64,000 nucleotides of DNA. Source: Comamonas odontotermitis. Lineage in GTDB: Bacteria; Pseudomonadota; Gammaproteobacteria; Burkholderiales; Burkholderiaceae_C. Of this stretch, positions 50,074-59,062 are shown in pieces. The stretch is from the NCBI RefSeq assembly GCF_020080045.1, contig NZ_CP083451.1:1302001-1366000 (forward strand), written 5' to 3'. The position numbers were made by a program, and so were the translations under genes. Numbering within the stretch: position 1 is the stretch's first letter; every line of letters starts with the position of its first letter. The notes under the pieces are model-generated. The model had not been told where the DNA came from and ran no database searches. It saw only the letters and a list, made by a program, of their open reading frames with translations.

Positions 50074-50160
50074 GGCTTTCTCCTTTTGGGGCAGGCCGGA
50101 GGTGTGAGCAGCGGGCTGCCGAAGTTGTATGGGTGTGCTGGGGTGGCTACGCCAGAAAAT

Positions 50161-50193
50161 GAAAAACCCGCGCCTGGCGTCCCTAGCGCGGGT
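50161..50193 (-). terminator. Terminator after rpsU
   Basis: On the minus strand, stem ACCCGCGC/GCGCGGGT with a 12-base loop, followed by TTTTTC. It lies between rpsU and yqeY. Confidence 0.8.
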
Positions 50194-50239
50194 GGTGTCA
50201 CAACCTGGGCATTCAATGCGCCGGGTGTGAAAGCTGCGA

Positions 50240-50452
50240 TCAGTACAGCTTCTTGGGCAGTTGCATGCTGCGAACGCGCTTGTAGTGGCGCTTGACAGCA
50301 GCAGCCTTCTTGCGCTTGCGCTCGGCAGTTGGCTTTTCGTAGAACTCGCGAGCGCGCAGGTCGGTCAGCAGGCCCAGTTTTTCGATGGTGCGCTTGAAGC
50401 GGCGCAGAGCAACGTCAAAGGGTTCGTTTTCTTTTACACGGATAGTCGTCAT
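50240..50452 (-). CDS. rpsU: 30S ribosomal protein S21
   Basis: A 70-residue basic protein, normal length for bS21. It begins [27 protein letters not shown] and contains [24 protein letters not shown]. It takes part in translation initiation on the small subunit. The ribosome binding site is weak, as is common for rpsU. Confidence 0.98.
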
Positions 50453-50585
50453 TAGCTAATGTTTTCCATTGGTGCCAACAGAGGGTTTTGGGGAAGATCG
50501 GGCCCCAAAGCCTTGTATGGCGGGTTGTGCCCTGTCATATTGACTAGTATTGGCAGACAGGGCTTTGCCAGCAAAGAGCCTGAGA

Positions 50586-51851
50586 TTATAACTGGTTTTT
50601 GTCGGAATGCAACGACCCTGCACAAGCAGCCGCACTGGCCCAGGCCCATTGAAAGTTGTAGCCACCCAGCCAACCGGTGATGTCGATCACCTCGCCAATG
50701 AAGAACAGACCGGGTATGCGCTTGGCTTCCATGCTTTGCTGCGACAGCTCGCTGGTGTCGACGCCGCCCACAGTCACTTCGGCTTTTCGGTAGCCTTCTG
50801 TGCCTGTCGGCGTCAATTGCCAGCATGTCAGGCGCTCTGCCAGGCGCAGCAGGGCTTTGTCGCTGGCCTCGGCAATCGGGCGCTGCCAGTCGGAATCCTG
50901 TGCCACCCAGGCGTCGGCAAGGCGTGCTGGCACGATGGCCGCCAGTTCGTTGGCAATCAGCTTGCGTGAGTGTTGCTTGGCGGCCAGCAGGTGCGCGGCC
51001 ACATCCAGCTCGGGCACCAGGTTGATGTCGATAGGCATGCCTGCTTGCCAGTAGCTGGAGATTTGCAGAATTGCCGGGCCAGAGAGGCCTCGGTGGGTAA
51101 AGAGCAGATCCTCGTGAAACTCCATGCGCGTTTTCTTGCTGCCAGTGCCAATCACCACGGGCAGTGCGAGGCCCGCCAGTTGTGCATAGGGCGCCCATGC
51201 AGCACCGTCAAAGGTCATAGGAACAAGGCCGGGCTCGCGAGCTACCAGCTTCAGGCCAAATTGCTGGGCCAGACGGTAGCCCAGATCGGTGGCGCCGATC
51301 TTGGGGATGGACAAGCCGCCTGTGGCAATGACGAGGTTGGTGGCCTGCACACGCCCGCGATCAGTATCAATTTGATAGCGATAGGTGGCCGTTGCATCTT
51401 CGCTATCTGCCATTTTTTCTATATTTTTGACAGCACAGGGCTGCCAGCGCTCCACACGGCCGGTCTCGCACTCGGCCAGCAGCATGGCGATGATGTCTTC
51501 GGCCGAATGGTCGGCAAACAACTGGCCTTTGTGCTTTTCATGGTGGGCAATGCCGTGCTTGTCGACCAGGGCCACAAAATCGGCAGGTGTGAAGCGAGAG
51601 AGCGCCGAGCGGCAGAACTGCGGGTTCTGGCCGACAAAGTGCTTGTGTGGTGCGCGCACATCCAGATCGCGGTTGGTGAAGTTGCTGCGCCCGCCGCCTG
51701 AGATACGGATTTTTTCCGCCACTTTGGCCGCATGATCGATCAAAAGGACCTTGAGCCCGCGCTGCCCCGCCTGTGCGGCGCAAAACAGTCCGGCAGCACC
51801 GGCGCCGATGATGACCGCGTCAAATTGCAGGGAGACGTTGGATGGGGACAT
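50586..51851 (-). CDS. NAD(P)/FAD-dependent oxidoreductase of the BaiN/YhiN (HI0933) family
   Basis: A 421-residue flavoprotein. The N-terminal dinucleotide-binding fold (DAVIIGAGAAGLFCAAQAGQRG), the family motif KIRISGGGRSNFTN and the C-terminal GLFFIGEVIDITGWLGGYNFQWAW are clear. The segment near residues 145-165 (MADSEDATATYRYQID) is coded by sequence that may include a repeat remnant. Reaction unknown; some relatives reduce bile-acid enones, others are uncharacterised. Confidence 0.9.
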   Translation of the reverse strand: MSPSNVSLQFDAVIIGAGAAGLFCAAQAGQRGLKVLLIDHAAKVAEKIRISGGGRSNFTNRDLDVRAPHKHFVGQNPQFCRSALSRFTPADFVALVDKHGIAHHEKHKGQLFADHSAEDIIAMLLAECETGRVERWQPCAVKNIEKMADSEDATATYRYQIDTDRGRVQATNLVIATGGLSIPKIGATDLGYRLAQQFGLKLVAREPGLVPMTFDGAAWAPYAQLAGLALPVVIGTGSKKTRMEFHEDLLFTHRGLSGPAILQISSYWQAGMPIDINLVPELDVAAHLLAAKQHSRKLIANELAAIVPARLADAWVAQDSDWQRPIAEASDKALLRLAERLTCWQLTPTGTEGYRKAEVTVGGVDTSELSQQSMEAKRIPGLFFIGEVIDITGWLGGYNFQWAWASAAACAGSLHSDKNQL

Positions 51852-52036
51852 ACTGAATTGCTATTAAAAAGAGAGCTTGCTGCGCTTGGTGAATGCGCGA
51901 TTTGTGCAATTTTCTTGAAATGAATCGTCACACTGAACTGCGCTTGCAAAAACGCCGCCTTGGGGGTGGGCACGGGCTGTGCTTGGGGGTGGTGCGACAC
52001 CTGAAAAGCGCCGCATTATCGGCGATACATGCGCCG

Positions 52037-52942
52037 TTACATCGTGCGCCCGAAACGGGCCATGCAGTGCCAGGCCTTTTTCAGGGTGGGGCCATCGTAG
52101 CGGGTGGGGTGTTCTGCCTGCGCCCGGCCGAGCGTTGCGGGGGTCAGGCATTGGTGCTCAGCGCCATCCAGCCGTGCCAACATGTCTTGCAGCGCATCTG
52201 CAATTTCTGCGCCCCGATAGGCGGCAGCATCCGGCAGCATGGTTGCAGTCAAACGGTAGCCGCCGTGCCAGCGCACCGGCACGCCGCAGCGTGTGGCCGC
52301 AGCCGCAGCCGGGCTTCCCGCCAGACTCGGGTCCAGCACAATGGCCGCCACATCGCGTGCCAGCACCAGGCCTCCGTGAAGCTGTGCCTCCACATAGTGG
52401 TCCAGCGGGTCGGGCAGAGAGAGGCATCGCAGCTGTTGCCAATCCATCTGCGGCCACAGGCCCACATGCGTGGGCTGCCAGTAGCTGTCAGGGTCGCAGA
52501 AGCTGCTGCGCATAGCCAGTTGCGGGTGCAGCACGAGATAGGCGCTTCCAAAGCGCGGGGCTGCGCCGTAGCCGATGCTGCAGGCGTGGCCCAATGGGCT
52601 TAGATCCACGGCCCCATACACGGGACGCTCATCTGGGGCAGACGAATCATAGGCACCGGCAAACCAGTCATGCTCCCACTGCCAGCGCTGACCACCGGCT
52701 TGCGGGCTGTAGCTGCCGTTGCTCCAGCCGCTTTCAAACTGTGATTGGTAGCGTCCGCTGGCAGCCAGTTGTGCCATTACCGGCTGGCCACCATACAGCC
52801 AATCGGCATGAAAGTGGATGTGAATGGGGGCCAGCGGCGCTGTATTGCAGTGGCTGGTACCACGGCTTTGCACGGCTTGCAACGCCTGTAACTGGGCAGG
52901 CTTCAACACGGAAGATGCGGGCTCGGAGGCAGGTGTTCGCAT
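52037..52942 (-). CDS. DUF3626 family protein
   Basis: A 301-residue protein matching the DUF3626 pattern: IHFHADWLYGGQPVMAQLAASGRYQSQFE, a WEHDWFAGAYD segment, DERPVYGAVDLSP and APRFGSAYLVLHPQLAMRSSFCDPDS. The conserved acidic and histidine positions could suggest an enzyme or toxin-like fold, but no function is known to me. Divergent from a thioesterase gene. Confidence 0.75.
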   Translation of the reverse strand: MRTPASEPASSVLKPAQLQALQAVQSRGTSHCNTAPLAPIHIHFHADWLYGGQPVMAQLAASGRYQSQFESGWSNGSYSPQAGGQRWQWEHDWFAGAYDSSAPDERPVYGAVDLSPLGHACSIGYGAAPRFGSAYLVLHPQLAMRSSFCDPDSYWQPTHVGLWPQMDWQQLRCLSLPDPLDHYVEAQLHGGLVLARDVAAIVLDPSLAGSPAAAAATRCGVPVRWHGGYRLTATMLPDAAAYRGAEIADALQDMLARLDGAEHQCLTPATLGRAQAEHPTRYDGPTLKKAWHCMARFGRTM

Positions 52943-53029
52943 GGTGGCGCCAGCATAGCAGCCGTGGGCGTGGATTCATTGCCTGGAGGGCAGTGTCGCT
53001 TTGGGCGGCAAATCCCTACAATTGCGACC

Positions 53030-53539
53030 ATGCGTCTTCCTCACCACCAACTCACGATGACCGTGCTTATGTCGCCAGACATGGCCAATTTCTCTGGCAA
53101 TGTGCATGGCGGGGCCATCCTGCGTCAGCTCGACAATGTGGCCTATTCCTGTGCCAGCCGCTATGCAGGCCGCTATGTGGTCACGCTGAGCGTCGACCAG
53201 GTGATGTTTTTGGAGCCCATTCACGTGGGTGAACTGGTGTCGTTTTACGCCAGCATCAATTACACCGGCACCTCGTCAATGGAGGTGGGTATCAAGGTGG
53301 TGGCCGAGAACATCCAGGAGCGCAGCGTGCGCCATGTCAACAGCTGCTTTTTCACGATGGTGGCGGTGGATGACAACCGCAAGCCGGTGCCCGTGCCACC
53401 GCTGCAACCCGAAACCGATGAGGAAAAACGCCGCTGGAACGCTGCCATCACCCGCAAGGAGTTGCGCAAGGAACTGGCCCGGCGCTTTGCCGAAACCCGG
53501 CAGACCGACGTTGCGGCAGGAGGTGCGGGTGGGCAGTAA
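53030..53539 (+). CDS. Acyl-CoA thioesterase, hot-dog fold
   Basis: A 169-residue YciA/BFIT-type hot-dog thioesterase that hydrolyses acyl-CoA. The segment SPDMANFSGNVHGGAILRQLDNVAYSCASRYAGRYVVT contains the catalytic NVHGG motif, and SVDQVMFLEPIHVGELVSFYA follows. The start is set at 53030 because MRLPHHQLTMTVLMSPDMAN fits the family; the frame is open 66 bases further upstream. No clear ribosome binding site. Confidence 0.9.
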   Translation: MRLPHHQLTMTVLMSPDMANFSGNVHGGAILRQLDNVAYSCASRYAGRYVVTLSVDQVMFLEPIHVGELVSFYASINYTGTSSMEVGIKVVAENIQERSVRHVNSCFFTMVAVDDNRKPVPVPPLQPETDEEKRRWNAAITRKELRKELARRFAETRQTDVAAGGAGGQ

Positions 53540-53585
53540 TTGATTGCGTGCCGCGCCATCCCGTCAAACATGTAAAAGACTCTGA

Positions 53586-53624
53586 AACACAAAAGCCAGC
53601 GAAGGCGCTGGCTTTTGTGTTTTC
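53586..53624. terminator. Bidirectional terminator after the thioesterase gene
   Basis: A perfect 16-base-pair stem AACACAAAAGCCAGCG/CGCTGGCTTTTGTGTT with loop AAGG, T-rich on both strands, between two convergent genes. Confidence 0.92.
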
Positions 53625-53656
53625 AGGCACAGATATGCGAGGGCGAAGGCGCGTGA

Positions 53657-54853
53657 TCACCGTGCCTTGTTGGCATCTGCCGGGTTGGCAGACAAAACGG
53701 CATCCACACCTACTTTGTAGAACAGCTTGTATTCCTTGCTGGCGTCACCTGCAAAATCACTGGCCAGCGTGCTGACATCGCTGGAGAACTCAAACGGGTG
53801 CACAAACAGGTTGGCTGCATGGGCATTGGTCACGAGGTTGGTTGCAGACATCATTTGACGATCACGGTAGTCCCATTTGCCGTCATTGTTCAGATCGTCA
53901 GGTTGGCCATCATTGTTTTTGTCCAGATAGGTGGCCGAGATGACATAAGGCTTCCATGGCGAAATGCCATCGGCGTAGGTCTTGATCTGCGCCAGGCCTG
54001 CAGTGGTGACCATGTCGGCATAGGTGGTTGCCGTGCCTGCCACAGTGAAATCATAAGGACGGTCATAGGGCGCTGACAACTGGATCACGCCCCAGGGTGT
54101 GAGGTCACTGCCCTGAATCATCTGCACCAGCCGTACCTTGGTCTTGTCGCGCAAGGTCTTGAGGTGCTGAACTTCCGTAGAGCGGATCATCACGGGCGAG
54201 GTTGCCGACGTATTTCCCGCCTGCTGCAGCGCGGCGATCAGCTTGTCTTCCATGGGTAGCCCCAGCTTGCTATGGTAGGTGGGGTTGCGGGTCTGCAGGT
54301 AGAGGCCGGGCGTGCGGGCTTGCCGTTTGGCCCAGTCGAACACTTGCGCAAGTGACTGGATACGGAAGCTGTTGATGTCGGTCGGAGTGCTGGAGCCCGT
54401 TGGATTCTTGAGGCGCAATGTCTGCAGTTCTGCCAGCGTGAAGTCGGAAGCAAACCATCCGGTGACCGAAATGCCGTCGATCACCTTGGTGGTCTTGCGG
54501 TCAGAGAACTCGGAGTGGTTGGCGATATTGGTAATGTCGGTGATATCGGGAGAGCCCAGGGCCACCAGGGTGCCATCCTTGCTCATGACCAGATCCACAG
54601 CAATGAAATCAGCGCTTTGCGTCATGGCCTGGCCCATGCTTTCGAGCGAATTGGCGGGCTGGCTGCCAACGCTGGCCAATGCAAAGCTCTGGGGGCGTTT
54701 GTTATCCAGCGTGGGGTAATCGGGGTTGCCAGGGGTTTCGCCACCGTCGCCGGGGCCCACGCCAAATTCGGTATTGCAGCCGCTGATGAGCGCTGCACAC
54801 AGGCCGGTGATGGCGATGGCTCCCAAACGCCATGCATGTTGCGTTGGCTTCAC
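53657..54853 (-). CDS. Lipoprotein with GlpQ-like fold lacking catalytic residues
   Basis: A 398-residue predicted lipoprotein; the lipobox LISGC puts the lipidated cysteine at residue 26 when translation starts at GTG 54853, which has GAGGAG five bases upstream. The body aligns by eye with GlpQ-type phosphodiesterases (LVMSKDGTLVAL, SDFTLAELQTLRLKNP, YADGISPWKPY, LFVHPFEF, VGVDAVLSANP), but the HRG motif reads SVG, the ExD motif reads AVD and the HD motif reads GS. It therefore looks like a pseudoenzyme. Two calcium-loop-like stretches (DKNNDGQPDD, DLNNDGKWDYRD) lie near residue 320-340. Confidence 0.8.
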   Translation of the reverse strand: MKPTQHAWRLGAIAITGLCAALISGCNTEFGVGPGDGGETPGNPDYPTLDNKRPQSFALASVGSQPANSLESMGQAMTQSADFIAVDLVMSKDGTLVALGSPDITDITNIANHSEFSDRKTTKVIDGISVTGWFASDFTLAELQTLRLKNPTGSSTPTDINSFRIQSLAQVFDWAKRQARTPGLYLQTRNPTYHSKLGLPMEDKLIAALQQAGNTSATSPVMIRSTEVQHLKTLRDKTKVRLVQMIQGSDLTPWGVIQLSAPYDRPYDFTVAGTATTYADMVTTAGLAQIKTYADGISPWKPYVISATYLDKNNDGQPDDLNNDGKWDYRDRQMMSATNLVTNAHAANLFVHPFEFSSDVSTLASDFAGDASKEYKLFYKVGVDAVLSANPADANKAR

Positions 54854-54953
54854 GTTTTCTCCTCGTCTTGTTAGTGAGGCCAGCAGCTGGGTGGCCTGCT
54901 GGCGGGCCGTAACTGCCATTGCATGAGAGCCTGGGGGGCATCAGGCGGCAGTT

Positions 54954-55874
54954 TTACGGTTGCGCTACTCGTCGTGGTACACGGGCGAGCAGCGCCTCGC
55001 TATCGTAGTCGTAAAAAGAGGAGGTATCTTGGAGTGCGGTATCGCCACTTTGTTGCGGATCAACGGACTGCTCGGCTTGAGCTGCCAGGGCCGCGCAGTG
55101 GACGATATCGCCCACCACGATGACGCTCGGGCTACCAAGCTGCTCGCGCGCCATGGTGGCGGGAAGCTCCGCCAAGGTGGTGATGGCCTGGCGTTGCAGG
55201 GGAAGGCTGGCGTGTTGCACGATGGCCACCGGCGTATTGCCGGGCAAGCCCTGCAACAGGCCTTGGGTGATGCTGATGGCGCCAGCTACTCCCATGTAGA
55301 TCACAAGGGTGAGCCGGGCGCTGTGAGCTGTCTGGGCAAGCTGCACCCAGTCGGGCCCCACACCGCCGGGCTTGGCGTGTCCGGTGATGAACACCACCCC
55401 CTGGGCATGGTCTCGGTGGGTCAGCGGCGCCCCCAGGCTGGTGACGGCGGCAAGGCCAGCCGTGACGCCGTTGACGATACGAGGGATCACACCATGGGCG
55501 CGCAGGAATTCCACTTCTTCGCCGCCTCTGCCAAAAATGAATGGATCACCGCCTTTGAGGCGCACGACCTGCTCGCCACTTTGCACTTCCTGCAGCATCA
55601 ACCGCTGGATGAAGGCCTGGGGTGTACTCTGGCAGCCGCCGCGCTTGCCCACATGCACAATGCGCGCGCCGGGCGCTGCCCATTCCAGTACCGCGTCGTT
55701 CACCAGATCGTCCACCAGCAATACCGTGGCCTGCCGAATGGCTTTGGCGGCAGCGATGGTCAGCAGGTCTGGGTCGCCCGGTCCGGCACCCACCAGCGTG
55801 CAGCTGCCAGGCAATGGCTTGGCCGTAGTGGGCAGATGGGCATTGTCCGAAGGGGCCAAAATTTCATCGGTCAT
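54954..55874 (-). CDS. cobA: Uroporphyrinogen-III C-methyltransferase
   Basis: A 306-residue SAM-dependent methyltransferase making precorrin-2 for siroheme or cobalamin. Motifs: TLVGAGPGDPDLLTIAAAKAI, VLVDDLVNDAVL, QVVRLKGGDPFIFGRGGEEVEFL, VTAGLAAVTSLGAPLTHRDHA and VIYMGVA. A C-terminal tail of about 40 residues is not typical of the core fold. It overlaps the upstream ybiB-like gene by four bases (ATGA), so they are translationally coupled. Confidence 0.95.
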   Translation of the reverse strand: MTDEILAPSDNAHLPTTAKPLPGSCTLVGAGPGDPDLLTIAAAKAIRQATVLLVDDLVNDAVLEWAAPGARIVHVGKRGGCQSTPQAFIQRLMLQEVQSGEQVVRLKGGDPFIFGRGGEEVEFLRAHGVIPRIVNGVTAGLAAVTSLGAPLTHRDHAQGVVFITGHAKPGGVGPDWVQLAQTAHSARLTLVIYMGVAGAISITQGLLQGLPGNTPVAIVQHASLPLQRQAITTLAELPATMAREQLGSPSVIVVGDIVHCAALAAQAEQSVDPQQSGDTALQDTSSFYDYDSEALLARVPRRVAQP

Positions 55875-56845
55875 GGGAGTTTTGCTCCTGATTTAATAGC
55901 ATTCTGCGCTTGTTCGGAGGACGACAAGGCTGAATTTCTCATCAAATCCACCAGGCTGCGTATGTGTTGCACCTGTTGCGCAAGGGCGGCAGGCACTGGC
56001 AGGCGACCTGCGAGCACTGCCTCGGTATAGCGGGCGGTGCTATCGGCGTCGATACTGTCAGGCAGCCCCGGCACTTCGCTGTCGGTGCCTGCGGCACGCG
56101 CCTGCAGCAATTGATGGTGACCATGTACGAAACCGTCGTACTGTGGCGTGCGGCGCGGGTCGGCGCAGACTTCGCCTTCAAGGCCACGAGAGAGCAGGGC
56201 ATCGAGACCCAGTTGCGTCAGCGTAGCTTGCAGCATGGGCAGGTACTCGGGGTGGGTGTAGCTGCCCAGCAGCAGGGCGGGGCCTGCTACGGGCTGCAGC
56301 AGCTTGGCAACGCTGTGGCCTGGATTGCGCAGGCCGATCACTTGGCGCACGGCCAGCAGCCGCGCCAGCGCCGGTAGCAAGGTGGCCGTATGCACGGTGG
56401 TAACCTGGGCAGGCGCCACGATGCCGGCCTGCGGGAGTGTGCTGATGCCCAGGCGTTGCAGCACCGCGAATACCGAGGTGCGGCTGGCTTCGGTCTGCAT
56501 GCCGTGCACCAGCACCGGCAGCCCTTCGCGCGCCAACAGCAGCGCCAGCAATGGCGTGAGGGTGGGCAGGCGGCGTGCGCCGTTGTAACTGGGAATGATG
56601 ACGGCAGGCACAGGGCCTGGCGAGCCAAGGCGAGCCATGCGGGCATGCACCGCATCCCACAGGCCGCACATCTCTTCGGCGGTTTCTCCCTTGATGCGCA
56701 TGGCGATACAGAACGCGCCTACCTCATAGTCGCTGACGTGGCCATCCAGAATCTGGCCAAGCAGGTCAGCGGTCTGTGTGCGGTCCAGCGCCTTGGCGCC
56801 ACGTGCGCCGCGCCCGATCTCTTTGATGTAGTGCTGTATGGCCAT
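55871..56845 (-). CDS. ybiB: YbiB/TrpD2-like anthranilate phosphoribosyltransferase homologue
   Basis: A 324-residue protein with the anthranilate phosphoribosyltransferase fold (ILDGHVSDYEVGAFCIAMRIKGET, LVHGMQTEASRTSVFAVLQRLGI, IGLRNPGHSVAKLLQP). E. coli YbiB binds nucleic acid rather than making tryptophan precursors, so an enzymatic role is doubtful. ATG at 56845 is chosen; the upstream frame is AT-rich and unlike the family. The last 14 residues (EQAQNAIKSGAKLP) come partly from a dispersed repeat copy. Confidence 0.85.
   Translation of the reverse strand: MAIQHYIKEIGRGARGAKALDRTQTADLLGQILDGHVSDYEVGAFCIAMRIKGETAEEMCGLWDAVHARMARLGSPGPVPAVIIPSYNGARRLPTLTPLLALLLAREGLPVLVHGMQTEASRTSVFAVLQRLGISTLPQAGIVAPAQVTTVHTATLLPALARLLAVRQVIGLRNPGHSVAKLLQPVAGPALLLGSYTHPEYLPMLQATLTQLGLDALLSRGLEGEVCADPRRTPQYDGFVHGHHQLLQARAAGTDSEVPGLPDSIDADSTARYTEAVLAGRLPVPAALAQQVQHIRSLVDLMRNSALSSSEQAQNAIKSGAKLP
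55897..55912 (+). repeat. Dispersed repeat copy at the ybiB 3' end (TAGCATTCTGCGCTTG)
   Basis: A diverged copy inside the last codons of the ybiB-like gene; on the coding strand it gives QAQNAIKS. Confidence 0.5.
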
Positions 56846-57110
56846 GGTATGCAGGAATGTTTGGCATATTATTTTAGGTTTTATAGATGAAAAAGTAATA
56901 AGAAAAATCATGCCTCCCAACATGCGGGGTATGGGCCAGGCGCCCTTGTCCGGTGCAGATGCTTGGAAGACATGCATTTGTCATGCCAATCATGCAAGGT
57001 GCTGTGACAATTGACGAAGTTTTGCGCTGTGAGCGGCTGCAAAGTGGTGGCAAGGGCCTAATATCGGCGGTCTGAGCCAATGCCTTTTTGGGCGCATGAA
57101 AGGAAACCCT

Positions 57111-57821
57111 ATGTCCGTATCTCCATCGATGGTTGAAGAGCTGCTGCAGCAACTGCAAGGCGCACCCATGCAGCAGATGGCGCAAAGCCTGGGCGAGAGC
57201 GAAGCACAGACCGAGCAGGCCGTGCAGGCTGCCATTCCGATGATGCTGGGCGCCTTGGGCAACAACACGCAAAACGCCGCAGGAGCCGATGCCCTGTTTG
57301 GCGCGCTGCAGCGTGACCACGCCGGCGGCCCGGACCTGGGAGGCTTGCTGGGCTCGTTGCTGGGCGGAGGGGCGGGTGGCAGCCAGGCCGGTGGCGGCCT
57401 GGGTGGCCTCGGCGGTATGCTGGGCAGCGTGCTGGGCGGAGCCTTGGGCGGCGGCGCTCCTGCGGGCGGTAACCCTGCTGCGCTTGATGGTGGCAGCATT
57501 CTGGGTCACATTTTTGGTGGCCAGCAGGACCAGGCTTCGAGCAGCCTGGGGCAGGCCACGGGTCTTGGAAACAATGCAGGAAATCTGCTCAAGATGCTGG
57601 CGCCCATTGTGATGTCCTTCCTCGCGCAGCGTGTGATGGCAGGTGGCATGAACTCTTCCGATCTGGGCAGTGCCCTGGGCCAGGAACAAAGCCGCGTGCA
57701 ACAGCAAGGTGGCTTGGGCGGCGGCCTGCTGGGTTCGCTTCTGGACCAGAATGGTGACGGCAAGCTGGATGTGGGCGATCTGATGAAGATCGGTGGCTCG
57801 CTGCTCGGCGGCCGCCGCTGA
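57111..57821 (+). CDS. DUF937 family glycine-rich protein with EF-hand-like loop
   Basis: A 236-residue protein of the DUF937 type. The first 60 residues are helical (VEELLQQLQGAPMQQMAQSLG), followed by a glycine-rich linker (about 75-125) and a second helical part (LLKMLAPIVMSFLAQRVMAGG). Near the C-terminus DQNGDGKLDVGD is a canonical 12-residue calcium-loop pattern. ATG at 57111 is chosen for AAAGGA upstream; 57096 is open but less likely. No signal peptide. Function unknown. Confidence 0.8.
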   Translation: MSVSPSMVEELLQQLQGAPMQQMAQSLGESEAQTEQAVQAAIPMMLGALGNNTQNAAGADALFGALQRDHAGGPDLGGLLGSLLGGGAGGSQAGGGLGGLGGMLGSVLGGALGGGAPAGGNPAALDGGSILGHIFGGQQDQASSSLGQATGLGNNAGNLLKMLAPIVMSFLAQRVMAGGMNSSDLGSALGQEQSRVQQQGGLGGGLLGSLLDQNGDGKLDVGDLMKIGGSLLGGRR

Positions 57822-57851
57822 TCGCAGGCGCACTCGCCACTGCTTCAATGC

Positions 57852-57896
57852 ATCCCCAATACCTTCCCGCGATGCGGGGTGGTGTTGGGGATTTTT
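57852..57896 (+). terminator. Terminator after the DUF937 gene
   Basis: Outer stem ATCCCCAATACC/GGTGTTGGGGAT (one T-G pair) around an inner stem CCCGC/GCGGG, followed by TTTT. It lies 30 bases after the stop and 36 bases before tsaD. Confidence 0.8.
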
Positions 57897-57932
57897 CATG
57901 TCCGCCCTTTGAAGCGCCTACACTTTCGCCCC

Positions 57933-58991
57933 ATGAGTTTGCTGATTTTGGGAATCGAATCGTCGTGCGATGAAACGGGTGTGGCCCTGGTGCGCACGCG
58001 GGAGGGTGGCGCTGTGCCGCAGCTGCTGAGCCATGCGCTCTATAGCCAGATCGAGATGCACCGCGCCTATGGCGGTGTGGTGCCGGAGCTGGCCAGCCGC
58101 GACCACATCCGCCGTGTGCTGCCCCTGACCGAAAAGGTGCTGCAGGATGCCGGTTGCGTGCTGGATGACGTCGATGCCATTGCCTTCACGCGCGGGCCGG
58201 GCCTGGCGGGTGCACTGCTGGTGGGCTCGGGTGTGGCCTGCGCCATGGCCGCAGCACTCGATAAGCCAGTGCTTGGCGTTCATCACCTTGAAGGCCATCT
58301 GCTTTCGCCGTTTCTGAGCGATGATCCGCCCCAATTCCCATTTGTCGCGCTGCTGGTATCGGGTGGGCACACGCAGCTGATGCGCGTCGATGGCGTGGGA
58401 CAGTACGCGATTCTGGGCGAAACCATTGACGATGCTGCAGGCGAGGCGTTCGACAAATCTGCCAAGCTGCTGGGGCTGCCGTATCCGGGCGGGCCGGAGC
58501 TTTCGCGCCTTGCACAAGGCGGCGATCCCGAAGCCTTCAAGCTGCCGCGCCCGCTCTTGCACAGCGGTGATCTGGATTTCTCATTTGCCGGCCTGAAGAC
58601 CGCCGTGCTGACCCAGGCCAAGAAGTTGGGCGACACGCTGGATGCGCGCAAGGCCGATCTGGCGGCCTCCACGCAGGCGGCGATCGTCGAGGTGCTGGTG
58701 AAGAAAACCTTGAGCGCACTCAAGGACACCGGCATGAAGCGCGTAGTGGTTGCTGGTGGGGTGGGCGCGAACCGCCTGCTGCGCGAGCAACTGAACACCG
58801 CCTGCGCCAAGCGCGGCGTGCGCGTGCATTACCCGGAGCTGCATCTGTGTACCGACAACGGCGCAATGATTGCCATGGCGGCTGCCATGCGCATCCAGGC
58901 AGGACAGCAACAGGCGGAGAAAATCTATGCCTTTGACGTGAAGCCGCGCTGGCCGCTTGATTCCATCGTGGCACCGTCCGCTGCGGTATAG
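57933..58991 (+). CDS. tsaD: tRNA threonylcarbamoyladenosine synthase subunit TsaD
   Basis: A 352-residue ASKHA-fold protein that transfers the threonylcarbamoyl group to A37 of ANN-reading tRNAs, with TsaB and TsaE. Motifs: [15 protein letters not shown], the metal-binding [24 protein letters not shown] and [18 protein letters not shown] at 57933 gives the family start [11 protein letters not shown]; the upstream frame extension is the preceding terminator. Confidence 0.97.
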   Translation: MSLLILGIESSCDETGVALVRTREGGAVPQLLSHALYSQIEMHRAYGGVVPELASRDHIRRVLPLTEKVLQDAGCVLDDVDAIAFTRGPGLAGALLVGSGVACAMAAALDKPVLGVHHLEGHLLSPFLSDDPPQFPFVALLVSGGHTQLMRVDGVGQYAILGETIDDAAGEAFDKSAKLLGLPYPGGPELSRLAQGGDPEAFKLPRPLLHSGDLDFSFAGLKTAVLTQAKKLGDTLDARKADLAASTQAAIVEVLVKKTLSALKDTGMKRVVVAGGVGANRLLREQLNTACAKRGVRVHYPELHLCTDNGAMIAMAAAMRIQAGQQQAEKIYAFDVKPRWPLDSIVAPSAAV

Positions 58992-59018
58992 ATCACATCT
59001 GCGCCTTCGGGCAGCAAG

Positions 59019-59048
59019 ACGGGGCCGCTTGGGCCCCGTTTTGTTTTT
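59019..59048 (+). terminator. Terminator after tsaD
   Basis: Stem ACGGGGCC/GGCCCCGT with a five-base loop, followed by TTTTGTTTTT. It lies 27 bases after the tsaD stop, before a convergent gene. Confidence 0.9.
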
Positions 59049-59062
59049 GGGTGAATGCCTTG

